This document shows positions 1 through 6,900 of a DNA stretch of 10,972 bases, one piece after another. How positions within the stretch are numbered: the first letter of the stretch is position 1; every line of letters begins with the position of its first letter. The stretch is from Desulfuromusa sp. (GTDB lineage: Bacteria; Desulfobacterota; Desulfuromonadia; Desulfuromonadales; Geopsychrobacteraceae). The DNA is taken from the NCBI GenBank assembly GCA_029934095.1, contig JAOZMV010000025.1:1-10972 (forward strand), written 5' to 3'. A program made the translations under genes and the position numbers. The notes beneath the pieces were generated by a model, which saw only the letters and a program-made list of their open reading frames with translations, had not been told where the DNA came from and did no database searches.

Positions 1-718
1 CTGCCTCAATGGCACGAATATTCCGCCCCTCCCGGCCAATGATGCGCCCCTTCATCTCGTCCGAAGGGAGAGGGACAACGCTGACGGTCTTTTCTGCGAC
101 AAAATCCCCGGCATAGCGTTGAATAGCTAAGGCCATAATCTTTTTGGCCTTTTTATCGGCGGTCTCATGCGCCTCTTCTTCAATTTGCTTAATCCCTTTA
201 GCGGCATCGTGACGTGCTTCACTTAACATTGTGTCTATCAGCTGCTGCTTGGCCTGCTCACCACTCATTCCTGAAATTTGTTCCAATTGTCTGCGTTGTT
301 CCGCATGCAATTTATCAATTTCTGCTGCCTTGCTTTGTAACCGTTCGTCTTGCTGACGCTGTTGATTTTCCCGAGCGCTTAACTCTTCACTCTTCTTTTC
401 GACATGATCCAACTTACGCTCAAGGCCCTCCTCTTTCTGCTGCAGTCGAGCCTCATGTCCCTGCAATTCTTTACGCAGCCCACGGACCTCCTGCTCCCAA
501 TCTGTCTTCGCTTGAAGAACCACATCTTTCGCTTGAAGGGTCGCTTCTTTACGCAGGGCGTCAGCCTCTCTTCCGGCATCACTGACCAACTTTTCAGCCT
601 CAACCTTGGCATTATTTATCGACGACTCAGATAGTTTTCGTCGCAAAATCATACCAAGAAAAACACCTGCGGCCAAAGCCACCAAAACAAATATAATTGT
701 CACAATATCAGTCTGCAC
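1..718 (-). CDS. rny: Ribonuclease Y, N-terminal part (cut by window edge)
   Basis: RNase Y is a membrane-anchored endoribonuclease that starts mRNA decay. The 239 codons visible here give the usual front half of the family. Residues about 5-22 are a hydrophobic anchor (TIIFVLVALAAGVFLG), followed by basic residues. A long, highly charged coiled coil rich in E, K, Q and R fills about residues 30-200. The start of the KH RNA-binding domain, with the hallmark GRIIGREGRNIRAIEA, begins near residue 222. The catalytic HD domain would lie beyond position 1. The start is a GTG at 716-718. The next ATG in frame is at about codon 23 and would remove the membrane anchor, and a good Shine-Dalgarno sequence sits 7 nt before the GTG. 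The gene follows fau by 43 nt with no terminator between, so the two are probably co-transcribed. The family call is secure; only the 3' half is missing. Confidence 0.95.
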   Translation of the reverse strand, partial: MQTDIVTIIFVLVALAAGVFLGMILRRKLSESSINNAKVEAEKLVSDAGREADALRKEATLQAKDVVLQAKTDWEQEVRGLRKELQGHEARLQQKEEGLERKLDHVEKKSEELSARENQQRQQDERLQSKAAEIDKLHAEQRRQLEQISGMSGEQAKQQLIDTMLSEARHDAAKGIKQIEEEAHETADKKAKKIMALAIQRYAGDFVAEKTVSVVPLPSDEMKGRIIGREGRNIRAIEA

Positions 719-725
719 GATAATA

Positions 726-733
726 TCCTCTCT
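726..733 (-). promoter_or_regulatory. Ribosome binding site of rny (supports GTG start)
   Basis: On the minus strand this reads AGAGAGGA and ends 7 nt before the GTG at 718. It decides for the GTG start over the later in-frame ATG. Confidence 0.6.
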
Positions 734-761
734 TCTCAGAGTTTATAATGAACCCGCCAGC

Positions 762-1322
762 TTAAATATGGCAGGGAATGAATCTTGTTTCGGTTGCAAT
801 AAAATCAAGAACTTGATCATGAGCCTCAACGGGTAACGAGTCACAGAGTTGAAAGTCAAAACAGAGTCCAACCGAAGCTGTCTTTGCCGGTTTTCCAACT
901 AACTGCCGATCGTAAAAACCACGACCATAGCCAAGGCGATGCCCCCGCAGGTCAAAGGCAACGCCGGGGACAACCACCAGATCAAGATCTGTTACAGAAA
1001 TCTTCTCTGCTGATACCGGTTCGGCAACCCCGAAAGCCCCCTGCAGCAACTCATCAAGGGTACCAACTTTGAAAAAACTGAATTCATTGCCCGCAACTCG
1101 CGGATAATAAATTTGCTTGTCAAGTTTTTTAGCCGCTGAAAAAATCTGTTCTGTTGCCACTTCATTGTTAATCGGACTGTAGAGAGCTAAAGTTTTTGCC
1201 CGGACAAAACATTCAGAAGCAATCAATTGTTGCTGAATCTGTTGGCTTGCACGGGAATGTGCTGACAAACCAAGTTGCTTACGGCAATCCAAAAACTGCT
1301 TACGGATGGATATTTTTCCCAT
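762..1322 (-). CDS. fau: 5-formyltetrahydrofolate cyclo-ligase
   Basis: This cytosolic enzyme (also called ygfA, MTHFS or 5-FCL) uses ATP to convert 5-formyl-THF to 5,10-methenyl-THF, returning a folate by-product to the one-carbon pool. The 186-residue length is normal for the family. The N-terminus has the basic helix expected near the nucleotide site (KISIRKQFLDCRK). YSPINNEVAT at about residues 48-57 is the conserved 'Y.P..nEv.t' substrate-binding segment. The region from about 117 to 141 carries VVPGVAFDLRGHRLGYGRGFYDR with the signature GYGRGFYD. The C-terminus has the usual 'D.i.TE.r' ending (DFIATETRF). The ATG at 1322 has only a weak GGGTG-type ribosome site about 9 nt upstream. In many proteobacteria this gene lies just downstream of 6S RNA, as it seems to here. 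It may be read from the same transcript as zapA or from the 6S promoter. Confidence 0.95.
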   Translation of the reverse strand: MGKISIRKQFLDCRKQLGLSAHSRASQQIQQQLIASECFVRAKTLALYSPINNEVATEQIFSAAKKLDKQIYYPRVAGNEFSFFKVGTLDELLQGAFGVAEPVSAEKISVTDLDLVVVPGVAFDLRGHRLGYGRGFYDRQLVGKPAKTASVGLCFDFQLCDSLPVEAHDQVLDFIATETRFIPCHI

Positions 1323-1389
1323 AGCGCAACACCCAGAAGATAACTAATAGATTCTCAGAACAAAAGGAGGGGCATAAAAGAGGGGTAAA

Positions 1390-1578
1390 ACAGACTACTG
1401 AATGCAGATCCAAATCTGGTATAACTTACGTGGAAACCATCTATTCCTCGAAACTCAAAGATATGTTCCCCACACAGCAACCGGGAATATCAACACCTTC
1501 AAGGGAAAACTCAGGTGGACTGCAACGCCTCGCCAGCGGCAAGGATTTAAACACCCGACTAACCGGGTGTGAGTCTGT
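1390..1578 (-). ncRNA. ssrS: Candidate 6S RNA (SsrS)
   Basis: 6S RNA binds the sigma70 RNA polymerase holoenzyme and mimics an open promoter. No gene occupies the 354-base gap between zapA and fau, the classical ssrS position. On the minus strand the gap can form a closed structure. A perfect 7-bp end helix joins ACAGACU (1578-1572) to AGUCUGU (1396-1390). An inner helix pairs UGCAG-UCCA (about 1524-1516) with UGGA-U-CUGCA (about 1412-1403), followed by a CUG/CAG pairing. A large internal loop then leads to an apical hairpin, GAUAU-UCCC against GGGA-AC-AUAUC. The element UCCACCUGAG resembles the CCCCUGAG of E. coli 6S, and 189 nt is close to the usual 180-190. Two compact 5' hairpins (1551-1570 and 1528-1544) lie inside the end helix and are not standard for 6S. 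The ends are set by pairing only. It could instead be another structured RNA or a leader of fau. Confidence 0.5.
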
Positions 1579-1676
1579 ACTTAATTTATGCCGAACCAGT
1601 TTATATAAAAACCCTCAATATGGGGTGATGACGATAACTGAAACCAATGGGTGATAGTACATTGAAATTATCAGCT

Positions 1677-1970
1677 TTAGCAACCAGAATTATCAGCTAC
1701 GGCCTGTTCTAAAGATTCAACCAACTGCTGCAGGCGGATATCCTGCTGTGGCACACTCCGGCTCCCCTGATCCAGCAGTTGCAAGTACTGGCCAGCCAGA
1801 TTCAGTAAAGTTAAAACTGTCAAGTCTCTGGTATCAACCGACCTGCCAGTGGCTGTCTCAGCTAACTTCGCTTCAATAAATTCAACCACCCTCTGAACCT
1901 GAGTCTCCGATTCCTGACTGCGTAAACTGTATTCTCGACCCAGGATATTGATCTGAACTGTGGGATTCAA
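1677..1970 (-). CDS. zapA: Cell division protein ZapA
   Basis: ZapA binds FtsZ and cross-links its filaments at the division site. The 97-residue protein starts with the typical ZapA strand pattern (PTVQINILGREYSLR), then a helical section with EFIEAKLAE and a long C-terminal amphipathic helix (LTVLTLLNLAGQYLQLL through LEQAVADN) suited to dimerisation or tetramerisation. The length and this 'v.i.GreY.l' opening match the family. The start is a TTG at 1968-1970, chosen because the conserved strand begins immediately after it and because GGAGG lies 4 nt upstream. The TTG overlaps the TGA stop of the upstream zapB-like gene (TTGA), so translation is probably coupled. The gene is followed by the structured RNA region and then fau, the order known from many proteobacteria. 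Confidence 0.88.
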   Translation of the reverse strand: MNPTVQINILGREYSLRSQESETQVQRVVEFIEAKLAETATGRSVDTRDLTVLTLLNLAGQYLQLLDQGSRSVPQQDIRLQQLVESLEQAVADNSGC

Positions 1971-2152
1971 GTTTCCTCCAGTTGGACACTATCGAGCCGC
2001 TCAAGAATCCGATCAATCTCACCGACAAGATGATGACGTTCCTCTTGCCACTGCAGCTTCTCCGTCTGCAGGGAGACGTTTTTAGACTTCAGATCACGAT
2101 TCTGCTCAAGCAATGTTTCGATAGCACCCTCTAACCGATCCAGAATTGCCAT
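1967..2152 (-). CDS. zapB: ZapB-like coiled-coil cell division protein
   Basis: This is a 61-residue, almost entirely helical and charged protein. It starts MAILDRLEGAIETLLEQN and continues with heptad-like spacing of L, I and V (LQTEKLQWQEERHHLVGEIDRILERLD). No signal peptide or membrane segment is visible. Size, single short coiled coil and direct linkage to zapA fit ZapB, a Z-ring factor that in E. coli joins ZapA and MatP. Short coiled coils resemble one another, so family membership rests partly on context. The ATG at 2152 follows ftsY by 38 nt, with a purine-rich TAGGGA stretch upstream. Its TGA overlaps the zapA start, an arrangement that favours matched production of the two partners. 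The symbol is used in the sense of 'ZapB-like'. Confidence 0.7.
   Translation of the reverse strand: MAILDRLEGAIETLLEQNRDLKSKNVSLQTEKLQWQEERHHLVGEIDRILERLDSVQLEET
1975..1979 (-). promoter_or_regulatory. Ribosome binding site of zapA (supports TTG start)
   Basis: On the minus strand this is GGAGG followed by AAAC and then TTG. It lies inside the last codons of the zapB-like gene. The 4-nt spacing is short but usable, and no ATG or GTG is better placed ahead of the conserved ZapA N-terminal strand. Confidence 0.6.
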
Positions 2153-2190
2153 TTTAAAATATCCCTATCCAAGTTTTCAATAGCTGGCTG

Positions 2191-3465
2191 TCAGTCACTC
2201 TGATTGTTATCAAATAACACTGAAATAAACATTTCAGCATCAAAAGGACGTAAATCCTCCAGCTGTTCTCCAATCCCGACAAAACGTACTGGCACCTGCA
2301 TCTCTGCAGCAATAGCAACAACAATCCCCCCCTTGGCAGTGCCATCAAGTTTTGTCAGTACGATTCCATCCAATGGTACCGCCTGATTAAACAGTTTAGC
2401 TTGGGTCAAAGCATTCTGACCGGTCGTTGCGTCAAGAACCAGAAGAACCTCGTGTGGAGCTCCGGGAATTTCCCGGTCCAGAACCCGACGAATCTTCTTC
2501 AACTCTTCCATCAGATTAACTTTAGTATGCAACCGCCCTGCTGTATCAAGCAAGAGAATATCAGCTTTTCTGGCAACGGCAGCTTTAGCTGCGTCAAAAG
2601 CTACTGCGCCAGGGTCGGCCCCTTCAGTATGACAGATCACCTCAACCTCAGCCCGGTCAGCCCAGATTTGCAACTGCTCTGCTGCGGCCGCGCGGAAAGT
2701 ATCTCCAGCACCAAGAATAACTTTTTTGCCCGACTGGGCAAACTGATTTGCCAGTTTGCCAATTGTTGTGGTTTTACCGACACCGTTGACACCGACAACC
2801 ATGATGACAAACGGTGATGCACTCGTTACATCCAGTGGCTTACTGTCAAACATCAAGATCTTCTTCAGTTCCTCCATCAGCAACTGACGCACCTGATCAG
2901 GAGAGACCAGCTCACCTTTTGCCCGACTGACTTCAATTGATTTTATCAATTGCTGCGTCGTCGGCATTCCTAAATCAGCGGTAATAAGGATCTCTTCTAA
3001 CTCTTCGATTAAATCCTCGTCAATCACTGCCCGACCACGCAATAAACTGTCTACCCGACCCACCAACGAAGATTGAGTCATCGACAGACCACGCTTGAAG
3101 CGTTCAAATAACCCCGAGGTGGGTTCTAACTCTGGTGTTTTTTCTTCCTTTGGCTCTTCCTTTAACTCTACTGCCGGCCCTGGCTCAACCGTAGCGGTTT
3201 CCCCAGCCTTGGAAGATTCATCAACCTCCCCTCCTGCCTGCTCAACCCCGGGTTCAGGTTGTTTGGGTTTTCTAAAGATTTTTAGAAGCAGCAGGGCAAA
3301 CAGGAGAACAACAACGGTCACGCCGAGATATAAAATGCCAAAGGTCGCCAATGGCCGATATTCTTCAGGAACACCAACAGCCGCCAGTAAAGGCGACAGA
3401 TCTGCAACAAACGTATTGAGCCACTCGATCACAGCAGCCCAGTTCAAGCTTTTAAACCATTCCAT
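2191..3465 (-). CDS. ftsY: Signal recognition particle receptor FtsY
   Basis: FtsY is the SRP receptor GTPase: with Ffh it docks ribosomes making membrane proteins onto the translocon. The 424-residue protein opens with an amphipathic stretch and one clear membrane-spanning segment (about 41-64, FGILYLGVTVVVLLFALLLL). An acidic, proline- and glutamate-rich linker (about 68-117) follows, corresponding to the A domain. The N domain begins at about 118 (GLFERFKRGLSMTQSSLVGRV). The G domain has the P-loop GVNGVGKTTT (225-234), DTFRAAAAEQL (255-265), DTAGR (307-311), TKLDGTAKGG (371-380) and the closing FVGIGEQLEDLRPFD (395-409). All GTPase motifs are intact. The ATG at 3465 has AAGGA about 10 nt upstream. 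The true membrane segment differs from E. coli FtsY, which binds lipid through amphipathic helices. It sits 49 nt after the Roadblock gene and 38 nt before the zapB-like gene, in the same direction. Confidence 0.97.
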   Translation of the reverse strand: MEWFKSLNWAAVIEWLNTFVADLSPLLAAVGVPEEYRPLATFGILYLGVTVVVLLFALLLLKIFRKPKQPEPGVEQAGGEVDESSKAGETATVEPGPAVELKEEPKEEKTPELEPTSGLFERFKRGLSMTQSSLVGRVDSLLRGRAVIDEDLIEELEEILITADLGMPTTQQLIKSIEVSRAKGELVSPDQVRQLLMEELKKILMFDSKPLDVTSASPFVIMVVGVNGVGKTTTIGKLANQFAQSGKKVILGAGDTFRAAAAEQLQIWADRAEVEVICHTEGADPGAVAFDAAKAAVARKADILLLDTAGRLHTKVNLMEELKKIRRVLDREIPGAPHEVLLVLDATTGQNALTQAKLFNQAVPLDGIVLTKLDGTAKGGIVVAIAAEMQVPVRFVGIGEQLEDLRPFDAEMFISVLFDNNQSD

Positions 3466-3514
3466 AGATTTCTAATCCTTGACAGTTTATGAATGTAAAT
3501 GTTTCTTCTAAAAA

Positions 3515-3880
3515 TTAATTGATTTCAAATTCACTACGCAACTCATCAACACAGCGACCCATTCTATATGTTGCGCGGGCAGCAATTGCCTCCGGTCCCA
3601 ACTGCAGTAACAGCAGGTAATCTTCTGTTAAAGGGGATATCAGGATCTTGTTCTGATCGGTACGGATGACAACATCATCAAGGTCACCACCGTCAGTTTC
3701 CAACAACGCATCCCTCAGTTGACTGAGAATGATCCCGCTGTGGGCCCCGAGAACCTTAATATCATACTCGCTGGTCCTGGCAACTTGATCAACGGCCTCC
3801 CCTTCCCAGTCAACAATGATAGCTCCCAATGCCCCCGGAATATCTTCCAGTAACCGATGCAGTAATGATTTAAATGGCAT
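3515..3880 (-). CDS. Roadblock/LC7 domain protein
   Basis: This small soluble protein of 121 residues consists of one Roadblock/LC7 fold. GALGAIIVDWEGEAVD (about 16-31) is the first beta hairpin typical of the family. A helix (GIILSQLRDALLE) follows, then the strand pair VVIRTDQNKILISPL and DYLLLLQLG, and a C-terminal helix (IAARATYRMGRCVDELRSEF). Roadblock proteins dimerise and often act as partners or GTPase-activating proteins of small Ras-like GTPases, as MglB does for MglA, but no such GTPase is encoded in this window. The ATG at 3880 has GAGGG about 6 nt upstream. The gene lies 45 nt after smc and 49 nt before ftsY, so it is very likely co-transcribed with both. Fold assignment is good; the cellular role is unknown. 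A link to FtsY or SMC is only suggested by position. Confidence 0.85.
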   Translation of the reverse strand: MPFKSLLHRLLEDIPGALGAIIVDWEGEAVDQVARTSEYDIKVLGAHSGIILSQLRDALLETDGGDLDDVVIRTDQNKILISPLTEDYLLLLQLGPEAIAARATYRMGRCVDELRSEFEIN

Positions 3881-3925
3881 GACAACCCTCGCTGTAAATA
3901 GAAATAGCCTATTTCGATGATCAAC

Positions 3926-6900
3926 CTATACCGGCGCTACCGTGCCAGCATCTTCCTGTGACTGAAAATCATTAATACGGACAGAAACCAGCTTTGAAAC
4001 ACCCGGTTCCTGCATTGTAATCCCATACATAATATCCACGATACCCATAGTCCGTTTACTGTGAGTGATAATAATAAACTGGGACTGCGCCATCATCTCC
4101 TTAAGCATCCCCACAAAACGGCCGATATTTGCATCATCCAGTGGAGCATCAACCTCATCAAGAACACAAAACGGCGTCGGCTTAATTAAAAACAGTGAAA
4201 AAATCAACGCAACTGCAGTTAAGGCTTTCTCACCACCTGAAAGAAGATTGACATTTTGCAGACGTTTACCGGGAGGTTGGGCAACAATATCGATACCGGT
4301 TTCAAGCAGATCATGTTCATCGGTTAATCGCAGTTCCGCCTGTCCACCATCGAACATGCGGGGAAAAACCTGCTTAAATTTTTCATTCACCAAGGCAAAT
4401 GTTTCCTTAAACCGTCGCCTGGTTGTCCGGTTAATCTGACTGATCGCTTTTTCCAGATCTGCCAATGCTTGATTCAAATCATCTCGCTGCTGCAGAAGGA
4501 AATCATAACGCTCCTCCTGTTCACGATGCTCTTCAATCGCCATCAAATTGACCTCACCAAGCGATTCAATTCGCTGCTGCAACCGCCTTAATTGTTGCTG
4601 CTGGCGTTCTAATTCATCTTCTGTCGCCTCCGGAACCTGATGCTCCACCAAATCGACCTGATAGCGTTCCTGAACCCCCAACCGAATATGCTCAATATCA
4701 ACTTGTAACTCATGATGATTCAACTGCAACTGAGAAACTGTTTTACGTAATTCTTCAGCCTCCAATCGTACCCTCTGCAGCTGACCACGAAACTCATCCT
4801 GCTCTGAACGCTGCTGCTCATAACGATCACGAATCGTTTCGTTAGCCTGTTGTTGCTCTTGGTGTCGAGTTAACAATAGATCCAGTTCAACCTGTAACTG
4901 TTGATCTTTTCCCTCCAGCTGTTGTCGGGAATCAAGTCCACTCTTTTTCCGCTGGTTAAGCTGCAGAGTGCGCTGTTCGATTTCCTGCTGTTGAGTTTCA
5001 ATCCGCGCCAAGGTCTCATGCAAAGCGTTTTGCTGCTGCTGCAGAGAAGCAAGTTCCACCCGTTGTGCCGTCAGCTCCTCTCGAGAATCGTTCAGCCCGG
5101 CTCGCCATTCAGTTAATTCGCCCTGTCGTTGTTCAGCAAGGGTCTCCAATTGCTGCTGGCGTTCACCCGTCTGGCGACTTCCCTCAGACAACTGCTCTTT
5201 TTCCAACAGCAGAGCTTCCCGCCCTTCATCAATCTGTTCCAGATCAAAGACCAGCAGTGCCAGACGTTTGTTCAAATAATCATCTTCCGTTTGCAACCCC
5301 TGCCGGTCTTTGGCAAGTTCCAGAGCCTGGAGTTCCAGACGATGCCCCTCAGAGGTGACCGCAAGTTGAGATTCTTCCAGTTGCAGCAGATTTTCCTGTA
5401 ATTGCTCCAGCTGCCGTTGCCCAACGGAAAACTCCTCCTCCAGATGGGCAATTTCAACGTCTATTTCATCCAGTTGCCGCTGCCGACGCAACAACCCCGT
5501 CTCGCTGGCACTGGTTGCTCCGCCAGTCAGCACCCCCTGCCAGTCAAGACATAAACCTTGCCGGTCAACAAGTATTGTCCCAACCGGAAGCGCCGCAGTC
5601 AAATGATCCGTTACCACAGTCACAAGAAATACTCCGGCCAGAAGTTGACCGACCAATTCTTTCGCACCCTTTTTCGGGCTGACCAGACCGGCTAACGGAA
5701 CCCCGACGGGACACGGGACAACAGGAGAATGGTCTGACGGAAGCAGCAGTGTCCCACGAGCCTGTTGCTCGGCCAGCAATGCTAATGTTGCCGCGATATC
5801 TGTAAAATTTTCAACCGGAACCGCCTGCAGCCGCCCCCCCAGGGCCATTTCCACAGCAACTTCAAGCTCGGCAGAAACTTTCAATAAATCGGCAAAAATC
5901 TGTCGCTTACCAGAAGCTTCGGTCAAAAGAATTCGGGTACCATCCCCATAGCCAGAAAAATCACGCTGCAGAGCCGCTAATGACTCCTTGATCGAATGAT
6001 TCGTCCCCAACTGTTGCCGCAGTTCATTTTGGGTTGCCCCTTTTTCAGCTGCTAAACTCTTCTGTTGCACCAGCTGATGATTCAGATCTTCAGCACGCTC
6101 AGTCAAACCATCCTGCTGGGAACGAACCTGCTCTATCTGTGCAATCAACTGCTCCCGACGCTGTTGCAGCTGTGACTGTTGTTCCTGAATCGTTTGTGAA
6201 TCGTGATGCGCCTGATGGCGGCGTTCTCCCTCGGTGACAAGACGTCGCTCAATTTCATCCCGGCGCTGGATCAGACGGTTGGTCTGTGCAAACAAATCCA
6301 TCAAATCACTGCGACATTCTTCGAACTGAGTGCTCAGCAGCTGTTCCCTGGACAGGCTCTCCTGAAGATTGGCTTCACAACTTTCAACTTTGCAGCGCAA
6401 ATTTTCCAGCTTCAGGACTGAAGCCTTCTCCTGCTGCCACAAATGGTGATGTTCCTGTTTCAGTTCAGCCAGCCGTTCTGCATGGCTCAGCAGCTCCCCC
6501 TGAACCTCTTTCTCCTGAACAGTGAGATAGTCCTGTTGTTTAACCACCAGTACTCGCTCGTTCTCAACCCGCTGAACCTCGGAACCCAGATGGTAAACTT
6601 TTTCCTGAGCCTGCTGATGCTCTGTCTCCACCATGGATAGCTGAAGTTGCTGATCTTCAAGCTTCACCCCCCCCTCTTCCAACCGGGCATCAAGCCGGGA
6701 AAGGATGGTCATCTGTTCCTGCTCACGCTGAGAAATTAAATCAATTTCTCCGCTCAAACTCTGAAAACGATTACCCGCCAGGCTGAGTTCAATCTGCTTA
6801 ACCTCACCCCGATAATCGCGAAACTTTTCAGCTCTCTGCGCCTGCCGCTTAAGGCTGCCGATCTGCCGCCTGACTTCGGTGATAATATCACCAAGCCGCA

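Noticed and set aside
214..585. Plus-strand open frame of 123 codons
   Set aside because: It lies antisense within the rny coiled-coil region, has no recognisable domain and no ribosome site, and the opposite strand has a clear RNase Y reading.
1551..1570. ACACCCG/CGGGTGT hairpin as an independent terminator after zapA
   Set aside because: Only TTTAAAT follows it, a poor U-tract, and it is enclosed by the longer 1390-1578 pairing. It was kept as part of the candidate RNA.
1430..1654. Plus-strand open frame of 74 codons in the zapA-fau gap
   Set aside because: Composition looks non-coding, no family is recognisable, and it lies antisense to the structured RNA region.
1323..1676. THF riboswitch or SRP RNA in the gap upstream of the folate gene
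   Set aside because: I could not find the conserved cores of either: no GGUCAGGUCC..GGAAGGAAGCA-type SRP apical loop and no THF-riboswitch-like paired motif.
4065..6640. Several plus-strand open frames of 65-138 codons opposite smc
   Set aside because: They follow from the biased Q/L/E-rich codons of the SMC coiled coils on the other strand and show no domain or start signals.
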